Below, one piece after another: positions 18,463 through 28,279 of a DNA stretch of 64,000 bases. The stretch comes from Neochlamydia sp. S13 (lineage in GTDB: Bacteria > Chlamydiota > Chlamydiia > Chlamydiales > Parachlamydiaceae): NCBI RefSeq assembly GCF_000648235.2, contig NZ_AP017977.1, positions 1,426,001 to 1,490,000 on the forward strand, given 5' to 3'. Made by a program: the position numbers and the translations under genes. Below the pieces are notes generated by a model. It was not told where the DNA came from. It made no database searches and saw only the letters and a list, made by a program, of their open reading frames with translations. The stretch's first letter is position 1, and every line of letters begins with the position of its first letter.

Positions 18463-19594
18463 TATACTCTCCTTAAACAAAGCAAGAAGTTTAAACCATG
18501 TCAAATAAAAGGTAAAGGCGATTTACCATAGACGCAAAGAGAAGGCTAAAAAAATAATAAAACCAAGAAATATAGCAATTTAGGATCAGTTACTAAACAG
18601 TTTGAGGAGCTTTTTCTTTAATCTTATATGCTTAAAAAAAACTATATCTGCATACCCAACCCTCTGTCTGATACATCTCTCTCTGCTTAACGAAAGAGAT
18701 TCTATAAAGTATGGGGGTACATAAGGAGTAGCTCAAAAGCGTATTATAATTATTTTAAGCTTTATTCTGTAAATGATCGAATAGCTTGTCTTAAGGCACA
18801 GCCTATACTAGGCTTATTACCTGTTAGTACCCCTAGTCCTTTGGACATGTTAGACTTTTTCATAACCAAAGTTTTGATGGATAGTTCTGCTTACTAGTAG
18901 GCTACTTTCCTAGAGCAAAAAAAATTTTCAAAGCTTCTTTCAAAGGGATACAGCGCCGTTTTGGCAAGCGATCTTTTATGAGCGTTGCAAGGCTTCTTCT
19001 AAAGCTACCTAAACTTATCATCTCTACCTAAGCTTTGAATGACTCTTAAAGCATCCTTTCTCTTTTTCATCCAAGGAATGCCGGTCTCTTGGCTTAGCCT
19101 TCCTCTTCTTCATAGAAGTACTACAGGATCTATCCCCCCACACATCAAATGATTGGCAAAAAGCTTGGCTATCCTAAGTGCGAGCTCCATAGGCGGTTCT
19201 TATGCTCTTTAGCAGCTTAAAGAATCCTCTAGTTTGCTATTAACTCATCGGCTTCAATGCTCTTCGTTGGCTTACTTATTTGAAAGAAAGCTATAAAATT
19301 ATCCTTAAGAGGCTTAGGGCCTCCTTACCAAAATTCTTTTATTCTGAGATATGGGGAAAGATCACGGTTCTATAAAGCATAGGGGAAAAAGAGATTTATC
19401 ATGGGCTAAAAGAGCTAAAGCTAAAAGGATTGATCTGTAAGCAAAAAGAATGGATTATAGAAAGAATACTTGCCTAGTCTGGATTAGGCTATGACGTAGA
19501 ACAGGTAAAATTTATGAGGCTTTGCCAAACGCTAGTTCGGCCTTTCTTTTATTTGCTAGGATATGTCTTCTATTAAGAAGAATAGCGCAATAAT
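18463..19594. other. Gene-free stretch with decayed coding remnants
   Basis: About 1.1 kb without an intact gene. The part 18630-18740 resembles 34497-34600 at DNA level (shared CTATRTCTGCAT and ATAAGGAGTWGCTCARAAGC), so a degenerate dispersed repeat is present. Short plus-strand stretches near 19380-19560 (for example LKELKLKGLICKQKEWIIER) look like eroded coding sequence, possibly transposase, but frames are broken. Confidence 0.4.
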
Positions 19595-22500
19595 TTAATT
19601 CAAAGAATGCCTCTTAATAAAGGGAAGTGATTTAAGCTTGGATTCTAATTCAGGCGTTAAAGTTACTCCCCAGCGGCTTTCAATATGTAAAATGGCATGC
19701 ACATCTTCCTGACAATGAAACTCTAATTGAATGGGCGTGGTTCCACGATGTTCTATAAATAACCCTTTAAGTTGCATAATTTGTGTTAAACGCACACTGT
19801 CCAAATCTATTTTTAAAGACAAAGTCTTAGACTCTTTCATTACTTCTCTCTTTTTTTCTAGTACGACCTTTGATTTTTCTACTTTTTTATCTCGCCCCTC
19901 TCCTATAGCTTTTGCAAAACGCGCTGCTTGTAATTTAGCTTTATCAAAAGCCCGATCGCATTCTTCTACCATCGCTTCATTAGCTTTAGTTAAATCATCG
20001 ATCCATTTACAAGAAAGTCGAAGAGAGTCTTCCTTTTTATCTACTTGAATGACTGCATACAATAATTGATTTTCTTTTAACAATAAGCTTTTCTGCTCAA
20101 ATAAATCAGACCATATAGGCATCTCATAACGATCCATGCCATCGCTAACCATCAAGATGGCAAACTTTTTCTGTGTTTTAGAAGAGACTCGTATTTCAGC
20201 TGTTTCTACAATCAAAGCTGCCCGAAAGACAGCATTGTGCTCTAGATTTTGAACATGGCTTAAAGGTATGCAAGAAAGCCGTGTGATAATCTCACGATAA
20301 GCATCCATGGGATGACCGGTTAGAAAAAAGCCCAAAAGTTCTTTTTCTCGTAAAAGAGTATCTAATCGGGAGGTCTTCTTTTTTACTTCAGGAGGATGAA
20401 TAAAACGAGATTCGGAGGACTCTCCCATCAAAGCAAAAAGGGATAAGACGCCAGCTGAAGCTTCTTGCTTTTCTTTTAGCACAGTTTCATAGATAGGATC
20501 AATACTTTGCCTTAAGCTATCTCTCGACCAGCTAGTAAAATCAAAACATCCTGCATCCACCAAGTTTTCAATGACCTTTTTGCCTACTTTCGTGTTATCA
20601 ATTCTTTTAATAAATTGATATAAGCTCGTATAAGGACCGCCTCTATTTCTTTCCTTAATAATAGCTTCCACGACTCCTTCTCCCACTCCTTTAATACCTG
20701 CCATGGCAAAACGAATTCCTTGAGGAGTAGCAAAAAACGTAGCATGCGCTTCGTTAACATCTGGTTGCAAAATGGCGATACCCATTTCTTGGCATTCCCC
20801 AATGAATTTAGTTACCTTTGTTAAATCATCACTGTCGCACGTCATGAGAGCAGCCATCCACTCATTAGGATAGTTAGCTTTCAGATAGGCAGTCACATAG
20901 GAGAGGTACCCATAGGCAGCTGCATGGGATTTATTAAATCCGTAGGCAGCAAATTTTTCCATTTTATCAAAAATTTGCATCGAGGTTTCTTCATCAATCC
21001 CATTTTCCAACGAACCTAAACGAAATTTTTCTCGTTGCTGAAGCATTTGATCCATATCTTTTTTACCCATAGCACGCCGCAGTACATCCCCTTCACCTAG
21101 CGAAAATTTGGCAAGTTTACTAGCTATCTGCATCACCTGCTCTTGATAAACCATAATGCCATAGGTTTCTGCAAGAATATCATTCATCCATGGATGGTCA
21201 TATTCAATGGGTTCACGACCATGTTTTCTATTAATGAAAGAAGGAATCATATCCATAGGGCCTGGGCGGTAGAGAGCTCCTACGGCAATAATTTCTTCAA
21301 ACTTATCCAAATGGAGCTGGCGCGCCAAATCTTGCATGCCTGCAGATTCCAGCTGAAAGATGCCTAAAGTTTTTCCTTGGTTTAAAAGATTAAAGGTAGG
21401 CTGATCATCTAAAGGAAGATTAATCCAATCAATGGCTTTACCCACCCTTTTATAGATTGCCTTTACACATATATGAATAGCGGTCAATGTTTTAAGGCCT
21501 AAAAAATCCACCTTTAGCATTCCCACTAATTCAACAGGTTTCATGGAGAGCTGAGTCACTGGCATATCAGAATCTTTAGAAAGGCAAACAGGTATAAAGT
21601 TAGTCAGCGGCTCTCCACTGATAATGATGCCTGCAGCATGAATGCCTGTATTGCGAATAGATCCCTCTAAAGTTTTACCTATATCGATGATACGTTGAGC
21701 ATCTTCGTCCTGCTCATACATAGCCCGTAAATCTGGATCTTTTTCTAAAGCTTTCTCAAGGGTTATATTAAGGTCATCCGGTACAAGTTTAGCAATCGCA
21801 TTTACCTTAGCCAAAGGAACACTTAATACCCGTCCTACATCCTTAATGGTCATCTTCGCTTTCATGGTGCCAAAAGTAATGATCTGCGCAATATTATCTT
21901 TACCATATTTTTGAAGGGTATAGTTAATTACCTCACTGCGCCCGTCCATACAAATATCTACGTCAATATCAGGATAAGAAAGCCGTTCAGGATTGATGAA
22001 ACGCTCAAAAAACAGATGAAAACGTAGGGGTTCGATATCGGTCACCCCAATAAGATAAAGCACAATAGAACCAGCCCCCGACCCTCTACCTGGTCCTACA
22101 GGGATCCCCTGACGTTTGGCCCAATTGATAAAATCCCATACAATCAGCAAGTAATCACTCATCCCTTTGGGAACAATAATGTCCATCTCATATTTCAAGC
22201 GCTCCTGCACAATGTGGAGAGGATCTTTCTCAGGAAAGATCTCTTTTATTTTATTTAAACGTTCAGGTGTATACCGCTTGGAAATACCTTCCTCGCATAA
22301 TTGCCATAGATAATTTTTTACGGCCTCAGATTGCTCTTCTTTAGTGTAATTTTTTCCCTCAAGAGAAGGAGGTAAGTAAATGGGATAATGCTTGGTTTTG
22401 AAATCAATAGCCACATTACATTTTTCAGCGATTTCCAAGGTATTGGATAGAGCTTCTGGAAAATCGCTAAAAAGCTCGGCCATTTGTTGAGGAGATTTAA

Positions 22501-23344
22501 AATAGCATTCATGAGAGGGATAAGTACGACGTTTGGGGTTAGGCACGCGAAATTTTGGGTTGCCATACGAGTCTTTTTCCCACATTTCAGTAGGCTCCCC
22601 AGACTGAATATTAAGTAAAATCTCATGAGCGCGCCAATCAGCACGTTCAATGTAATGACTATCATTTGTAGCAACGGTCTTTATGTTAAGCTCTTTGGAT
22701 ATTTCTATAAGAGTGGTATTAATTTTTTCTTGTTTTTGTATATAGTCTTGATAATATTGCTGAAGCCAGGTTTCTTGATGCAAGCCGTCCTGGCGAATAT
22801 CTTGATCTGTCATCCGGTGGCGTTGTAATTCAAGATAATAATCGTCCCCAAAGAGCTCTTGATACCAACGGATTTTGCTTATTAAGCTATCTTTTGTGCC
22901 ATTTAAAGCTTCATAAGCGATTAAGCTACTTTGGCAACCTGATAGACAAATCAATCCTTCACTATGAAGCTTAAGCACTTCATGATCGATGCGTGGATGG
23001 TAGTAAAATCCCTCTAGATAACCGATGGAAGTTAATTTACATAAGTTGTGATAACCAGCTTTATTTTTAGCTAAAATAGTTAAATGAAAATTAGTACGTG
23101 CTCCATATTCTTTTTTTTTGTCAAATCGCGAGTCGGGTGCTACATAAAACTCACTGCCTAAGATGGGTTTAACCCCCACATCTTTACAGGCCTTATAAAA
23201 ATCAATAGCCCCAAACATGTTACCATGATCTGTTAAAGCTACTGCAGGCATATGAAAAAAAGCTGCTTTTTTGGCAATAGCATGTACATCAGCAGCAGCA
23301 TCTAAGATGGAAAATTGAGAATGGACATGTAAGGGAACCCACAT
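19595..23344 (-). CDS. dnaE: DNA polymerase III subunit alpha
   Basis: Catalytic subunit of the replicative DNA polymerase. The 1249-residue protein has the domains in order: N-terminal PHP domain (WVPLHVHSQFSILDAAADV), palm with the catalytic aspartates in PDIDVD (residues 458-463), fingers and VDFLGLKT region, AAYGYLSYVTAYLKANYP of the finger/beta-binding part, tandem helix-hairpin-helix (GIKGVGEGVVEAI), and the OB domain near the C-terminus. Length is typical of DnaE. Gene order uhpC-dnaE-LptE-like-BamD-like on one strand matches my memory of Chlamydia. The 250-residue C-terminal tail is lysine-rich in the middle (residues about 1130-1175). Confidence 0.97.
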   Translation of the reverse strand: MWVPLHVHSQFSILDAAADVHAIAKKAAFFHMPAVALTDHGNMFGAIDFYKACKDVGVKPILGSEFYVAPDSRFDKKKEYGARTNFHLTILAKNKAGYHNLCKLTSIGYLEGFYYHPRIDHEVLKLHSEGLICLSGCQSSLIAYEALNGTKDSLISKIRWYQELFGDDYYLELQRHRMTDQDIRQDGLHQETWLQQYYQDYIQKQEKINTTLIEISKELNIKTVATNDSHYIERADWRAHEILLNIQSGEPTEMWEKDSYGNPKFRVPNPKRRTYPSHECYFKSPQQMAELFSDFPEALSNTLEIAEKCNVAIDFKTKHYPIYLPPSLEGKNYTKEEQSEAVKNYLWQLCEEGISKRYTPERLNKIKEIFPEKDPLHIVQERLKYEMDIIVPKGMSDYLLIVWDFINWAKRQGIPVGPGRGSGAGSIVLYLIGVTDIEPLRFHLFFERFINPERLSYPDIDVDICMDGRSEVINYTLQKYGKDNIAQIITFGTMKAKMTIKDVGRVLSVPLAKVNAIAKLVPDDLNITLEKALEKDPDLRAMYEQDEDAQRIIDIGKTLEGSIRNTGIHAAGIIISGEPLTNFIPVCLSKDSDMPVTQLSMKPVELVGMLKVDFLGLKTLTAIHICVKAIYKRVGKAIDWINLPLDDQPTFNLLNQGKTLGIFQLESAGMQDLARQLHLDKFEEIIAVGALYRPGPMDMIPSFINRKHGREPIEYDHPWMNDILAETYGIMVYQEQVMQIASKLAKFSLGEGDVLRRAMGKKDMDQMLQQREKFRLGSLENGIDEETSMQIFDKMEKFAAYGFNKSHAAAYGYLSYVTAYLKANYPNEWMAALMTCDSDDLTKVTKFIGECQEMGIAILQPDVNEAHATFFATPQGIRFAMAGIKGVGEGVVEAIIKERNRGGPYTSLYQFIKRIDNTKVGKKVIENLVDAGCFDFTSWSRDSLRQSIDPIYETVLKEKQEASAGVLSLFALMGESSESRFIHPPEVKKKTSRLDTLLREKELLGFFLTGHPMDAYREIITRLSCIPLSHVQNLEHNAVFRAALIVETAEIRVSSKTQKKFAILMVSDGMDRYEMPIWSDLFEQKSLLLKENQLLYAVIQVDKKEDSLRLSCKWIDDLTKANEAMVEECDRAFDKAKLQAARFAKAIGEGRDKKVEKSKVVLEKKREVMKESKTLSLKIDLDSVRLTQIMQLKGLFIEHRGTTPIQLEFHCQEDVHAILHIESRWGVTLTPELESKLKSLPFIKRHSLN

Positions 23345-23924
23345 AAATATAATCTATCGCAATTATTGAAGAATTTAGGACCAAGTATACCGTATCTGAT
23401 GAGATCGAGTAAACAAACAAATAAAAGGCTATTAGAAATTTAGTAAGATGCGATTTCTTTTAAGCTCTTTAGCCTTTTAGATAGAATGATGGCTTAAACT
23501 CCTTGCAAGAAGAAAAGCTTGAAGAGTGAGAGATAGAGATAAAATCCATCGGAAAATAAAATTTATTTTCTAAGAGGGGCTGCGTTCTTTTTCAAAGCTC
23601 TTTTTAATAGATTTATAAAAGCCTAATTAAAAGATAACAAATTTTTACGGTTACTTTTGAGGAGGGAGGGATTTATTTAATAATTAAAAAAATTTTCTTT
23701 AGCTTAGCAAAAATCCATGCGGGTAAATGAACAACCCGATATATTTGCATCCTACTTCCCTGATCTGGCCCTCACGTTGTGCTTTGATTCGCTCAATTTC
23801 TTGCTCTTAACACGCTGCTCATACAAAAGAGGCTCTTCAATAAACACGCATGGATAAATTTTTAACACTTTAAAAAAACCATAAGAACCCTTTCATTTAA
23901 GAAATTTAAGGAAAAAAATTTCTG
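23345..23924. other. Gap with a possible degraded short gene
   Basis: No intact gene. On the minus strand, 23706-23870 reads LKIYPCVFIEEPLLYEQRV in one frame and continues as EQEIERIKAQREGQIREV and KYIGLFIYPHGFLLS in another, which looks like a coding remnant broken by one frameshift. Family unknown. Confidence 0.35.
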
Positions 23925-25277
23925 TTAGGAACGGCTTTTTGCTGTCACCAGTTTCTTGTTTTCGCTAATCGCCCACAAAGGTAAAAGCAAAACAACGGCT
24001 ATTATGCAAGAAATCCCTAAGCACCAAAAAAAGCCATCCCATCCCATTTCCTGGGTGACCTTGCCGAGAGGATAACCTGCCACAGCAGCTCCCATATAGG
24101 CAAATGTGCCTGCAAACCCAGTAGAAGAAGCTGCAGCTTTCTTATGAGAAAGCTCAGCACATGCTACCCCAATCAACATCTGGGGACCAAAGATAGCAAA
24201 ACCTATTGTAAACATGGCTGCTGAATCTACCAAAGGATAACCTGCGGGGACAAACCAAAAGAAAGCAATGGCTATAAACATAAGTACAGCAAAAAGTACA
24301 TTAACAGGTCCCCTCTTAGCAGCGAAAAAATAGTCAGAAGCCCAACCTGCTGCTAAGCTGCCAAAAAAGCCGCCCACTTCGAATAAGGAGACACAGCCAT
24401 TGGCACTCAGCTGATTATACCCCTTGGTTTCTATCAAATAAAGGGCGGTCCAATCATTAATCCCTGTACGCACAAAATAGACAAAAAAATAAGAAATAGC
24501 CAACATCCAAATATATTTATTTTTTAAAACATACTCCACCAAAACTTCACGTGCTGAGAGCTGTTCATCCTCTGGTTGGCTACCATTCCCGGAATAATCG
24601 TTGCGGAATTTTTCTATAGAAGGCAATCCTAAAGATTGAGGAGTATCCCTTAAGCGGTTGATTAAATAAAAACCTCCTAGAATACAAATGATTCCCGGCA
24701 CATACATAGCGGCTCGCCAGCCACCAAAATAATATGCACAAAAACCTACAATCCAAGGAATTAAAAAAGCGCCTACATTGTGAGAGACGTTCCAGGTAGA
24801 CCACCATGAGCCTCTTTCTGATTGAGAATACCAATGGGTTAAAAAACGTGCACAAGGAGGCCAACCGAAACCTTGAAACCATCCATTTAGCCCCCAAAAA
24901 ATGGCAAATAAGAAAAGGCTAGAAGACAAACCAAATAAAATATTAATTATGCCTGTAATAATAAGGCCAAAAGCCATAAAGTAACGAGCATTTGAGCGAT
25001 CGGAAATAATGCCACTGGCAAATTTGCTAAAACCATAGGTAATAGAAAAAATACTTGCTAAAATTCCTAGCTGGCTCTTATCGAATCCTAATTCAGCAAT
25101 AATGCCAGGCATAGCAAAAGTGAAACTTTTACGTGTAAAATAATAAAAAGCATAGCCTATAAACATGGAATATAAAATTCGTATACGCCAATAATTATAA
25201 AGATGCTTAACTTCTTCTTGATCTTGAATTTCCGGTAGATAGGGTGCAGGCCTTAATAATCTAAGCAACCAATTCAC
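23925..25277 (-). CDS. uhpC: Organophosphate:phosphate antiporter (UhpC/GlpT family)
   Basis: Inner-membrane MFS antiporter that imports sugar phosphates such as glucose-6-phosphate in exchange for inorganic phosphate, a nutrient route chlamydiae use to draw carbon from the host. The 450-residue product shows the family hallmark GYAFYYFTRKSFTFAMPGI in the first helix, then GFSKFASGIISDRSNARYFM (the MFS loop 2-3 motif), and twelve hydrophobic segments. The cytosolic central loop (EDEQLSAREVLVEYVLKNKY) lies where expected. Located between dnaE and hisS as in Chlamydia. Confidence 0.93.
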   Translation of the reverse strand: MNWLLRLLRPAPYLPEIQDQEEVKHLYNYWRIRILYSMFIGYAFYYFTRKSFTFAMPGIIAELGFDKSQLGILASIFSITYGFSKFASGIISDRSNARYFMAFGLIITGIINILFGLSSSLFLFAIFWGLNGWFQGFGWPPCARFLTHWYSQSERGSWWSTWNVSHNVGAFLIPWIVGFCAYYFGGWRAAMYVPGIICILGGFYLINRLRDTPQSLGLPSIEKFRNDYSGNGSQPEDEQLSAREVLVEYVLKNKYIWMLAISYFFVYFVRTGINDWTALYLIETKGYNQLSANGCVSLFEVGGFFGSLAAGWASDYFFAAKRGPVNVLFAVLMFIAIAFFWFVPAGYPLVDSAAMFTIGFAIFGPQMLIGVACAELSHKKAAASSTGFAGTFAYMGAAVAGYPLGKVTQEMGWDGFFWCLGISCIIAVVLLLPLWAISENKKLVTAKSRS

Positions 25278-25516
25278 GCAACGCTCCTAAAAATTAAAAT
25301 TATTTTTTTGAAATTTTCACTGTTTTGGCAGATATGGATTCTTATAACGGGGGGATCAATTTTACACAAGCGCAACATTTTATCAGTAGCTACGCTATTA
25401 ATCCAATTAAAAATTTATTTAACAATAAATTAGGTTGACCTTAGCTGCCAGATATGCTAGAAATGCAGCTCATAAAATTAAATTCTACCATCTAGGATTT
25501 TTAAGAATAACTAATA

Positions 25517-28081
25517 ATGATAAAAATTACCATAAATCCGCATGAGAGCCCAATTGTTAGCGTTTTTGACCAAGAAATAATAATTATTGGTTCAGGCACA
25601 GGATCTATGAAAGCTGATCTAATTCTACCTGATGCGGCTATACAGCCTATTCATATAAAAATTGTGCACAAAGGGCTGCTCTGCCAAGTGATCAATTATG
25701 CAAATGACCCTTTTGCAACTTTAAATGATTTGCCTTTTGGTAAAAAAAATATAAAAGATAGTGGGATTTTGCAGGTTGGAAGACATCTTATTCAGATAGA
25801 GCTCAAGTATATAGGGTCTGCACAAGATGAAGAAAAGATTCCTTCTTCTACAAATGAGCCTTTAAATGTTACCCTAGAAGGGCTACTTGAATGGCAAGCT
25901 GTGGAAAAAAAGGCCTCTCTTCCCCCTTCTTCTATCTCTGAAAACCTTTTAAAAAGCTCAAACCTCCTCCCTAACCCTTCCCGCATGGCTCCTCAGGAGA
26001 TTAGTAAATTTCCTTTTCAAGAAGAGGCTAACTTCTTGGAGCAGAAAAAATGGGCAAAAAGCCAGCTTGAGGAAAGGGAGTTAGAAGATTTAATGCATGA
26101 AATTGAGCAATTTGGAGTCAAACATTTTAAAGAAGACAGCCTGTCTACCTATTTAGCTAGTGAAAAAGATAGCCCTTCCCTCTTTTTGCAAGAAAAAATT
26201 GAGGTAGAGAGCTTAGGTAACCCAGCGGAAGAATCCTCTTTTTTGAAAGAAGATACAGTCGATCACTTTCCTACTCTTCCCCACATGCTTGCGCCAAAAA
26301 ATCGCCCTGAATATCAAGTAGGTGAATTTGACGATGAGGGCGAAAATTGGAATACAGAAAAAGAAGAAACAGCGGTTACAGGTGTAAAAATTGAAGAGAC
26401 AAAAAATCTTATCGATTGGAAATTTCTTACGACTCTTGTAATGACTCTTTTATTTATCCTTGGACTTGTCGCCGGCGCTCTTTATTTTAATATTAGCGCC
26501 AAAAATGAAATAGAAGAAATGAAAGCCGCAGAAGGTGTGGCTGATATAGCTATGGCGCTTAAATACGCTCAAATACATTATATTAAGCCTCAAAAAAAGA
26601 ATTGGTCCGATCCTGAATTTATTAAAAAAAGTCTTGCTCAAGTCATTCCTCACGACTACCCCTCCTTAACAAAGATCGATCAGCATGGGCATCTGAATGA
26701 AACCTCTTACTCTCTAAGGATTTATACTAGCACCGATTTTTCGCAATTTCTTGTTATCGCGCAACCAGCACCTAGCGTACTCCAATCATTAATTCCTAAA
26801 ACTGCTATCGTTATAGACTCTAAACTCATGCAACTTCGAAAAGTTGCTGATATGAAAACTCTTAATCGTTTATTGGTAAATTCCAACAATTTAGATAATT
26901 CTAATGCAGTCGAAGTAACAAATCTTGTGAAACAAGGCAAGCTCATTCTTTTAAGCATACTGGCTCAAAAACGTAAAGCCACAGACTTTTCTCCCCCTAA
27001 AGCTCTAACCCTGATTCGCCCGGGGGCAGAAAATTACATTTATAATGCTCCTCGCTACTATCAATTAGGCGAGACGATCATCAAGCGTGCTATCCACTTG
27101 ATGCAAACGCCAGGGAATGTGCATGAGTTATCCCGCTTAAAGCAAGAAATGAGCCTTCTTTCTAAGATGTCAGATATGGTGCTTTATTTTTCAGACGGAA
27201 TTCAACTTACCTTGGAAGCTCAAAAAGCCATTGCAGCTTTTACCTCCCAGGGAAGCTTTTTGACGGCTTATTTAAAATTTAATCCTGAGGGCATGATCGT
27301 AAGTAGCCATCTTATCATTGATGACGAAAGCTCACCTAAAACTTTTAACGACTCTTCAAAAATTGCTAGCTCTACTTTGCCTGCTGACTATGAAGTTTTA
27401 GGAGAACTAGACCCTAACAATCCCCATGCTCTTTCCTTACACATTCATCCTTTGTTAGCAAAATTAAAGCATTTGCGCCAAACACGAGAAGAGGTGCTTA
27501 CTCCTCTTAAAAATCAAATGATCAATCTTATAAATGAAAATAGTGAGCATCCAACGGAAGAATTTGAAAAAAAAGCTAAGGATTTATTGCAAAAATATCA
27601 CCACGTAGACCTCGAACAAAAACATCATCTCATTCAATCCATCCTTCAATTGACAGAAGAATATCCATTAATGCCCGTTAAAGAATTCAAAGGCTATCTA
27701 GAAAAAGCTGGTTTAAGTCATTTAAAGCTTAATGCCATTCATCATGATCATCCAGCCCTTTTACAAAAATATAGAGAAAAAATAAAGCAAGCTGAAAATA
27801 TGAGCGAACTTGCCACGCTAGTAGATGCTGTTACCTCTTGGCTTGTTATAAAAAATTTTAGCGATCTCGACGAGTTAGAAATGGATCAAAAAATCATTAA
27901 AAACACCCTAATTTCTCAACTGAATTTCCTGCTTTTTTCCTCCCATCCCCGGCCTTTATCCTTAATAAACAATGAAGAGCAAGCAGCTGCGCTATTTAAA
28001 GTTTTAAAATTTTGCACCTTAGATACCCCAGATGATGAAAAATATTACATGGAGGAGTTGGAAAAAATTAAAAAATTTTAA
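25517..28081 (+). CDS. Large single-pass membrane protein with N-terminal FHA/YscD-like domain
   Basis: An 854-residue protein. Residues 1-100 have the strand pattern of an FHA or YscD cytoplasmic domain (IIIIGSGTGSMKADLILPDA, then IQPIHIKIVHKG), but the usual phosphothreonine-binding Arg and Ser are not in place, so binding is doubtful. Residues 110-295 are acidic and disordered. One membrane helix lies at about 303-325 (FLTTLVMTLLFILGLVAGAL). The remaining 530 residues would be periplasmic or lumenal and largely helical, with coiled-coil tendency at 640-760. CdsD of the chlamydial type III apparatus has a comparable FHA-TM-periplasm plan, but I cannot align the C-terminal half. It and its convergent neighbour are inserted between uhpC and hisS. 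Confidence 0.6.
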   Translation: MIKITINPHESPIVSVFDQEIIIIGSGTGSMKADLILPDAAIQPIHIKIVHKGLLCQVINYANDPFATLNDLPFGKKNIKDSGILQVGRHLIQIELKYIGSAQDEEKIPSSTNEPLNVTLEGLLEWQAVEKKASLPPSSISENLLKSSNLLPNPSRMAPQEISKFPFQEEANFLEQKKWAKSQLEERELEDLMHEIEQFGVKHFKEDSLSTYLASEKDSPSLFLQEKIEVESLGNPAEESSFLKEDTVDHFPTLPHMLAPKNRPEYQVGEFDDEGENWNTEKEETAVTGVKIEETKNLIDWKFLTTLVMTLLFILGLVAGALYFNISAKNEIEEMKAAEGVADIAMALKYAQIHYIKPQKKNWSDPEFIKKSLAQVIPHDYPSLTKIDQHGHLNETSYSLRIYTSTDFSQFLVIAQPAPSVLQSLIPKTAIVIDSKLMQLRKVADMKTLNRLLVNSNNLDNSNAVEVTNLVKQGKLILLSILAQKRKATDFSPPKALTLIRPGAENYIYNAPRYYQLGETIIKRAIHLMQTPGNVHELSRLKQEMSLLSKMSDMVLYFSDGIQLTLEAQKAIAAFTSQGSFLTAYLKFNPEGMIVSSHLIIDDESSPKTFNDSSKIASSTLPADYEVLGELDPNNPHALSLHIHPLLAKLKHLRQTREEVLTPLKNQMINLINENSEHPTEEFEKKAKDLLQKYHHVDLEQKHHLIQSILQLTEEYPLMPVKEFKGYLEKAGLSHLKLNAIHHDHPALLQKYREKIKQAENMSELATLVDAVTSWLVIKNFSDLDELEMDQKIIKNTLISQLNFLLFSSHPRPLSLINNEEQAAALFKVLKFCTLDTPDDEKYYMEELEKIKKF

Positions 28082-28279
28082 ATCTTTTTCATCTACCTTT
28101 ACTCTCCTCTATAGGAACTTTGTCTATACCCTTTAAAAAAAGAAAGCAGCTCTTTAAAAGCTGATCTCCTCTTTAAAGACAAGGTTTTACTAAGAAAATC
28201 TGCTTAAAAAAAATGCCATTTTGCCTTTAAATTATCGGCCTAATTTTCCAAAAGGGACATTAAAATATGAGCCTCTTTT

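Noticed and set aside
22318-22674. 118-codon minus-strand frame inside dnaE
   Set aside because: Overlaps dnaE in another frame on the same strand; dnaE motifs are continuous through it.
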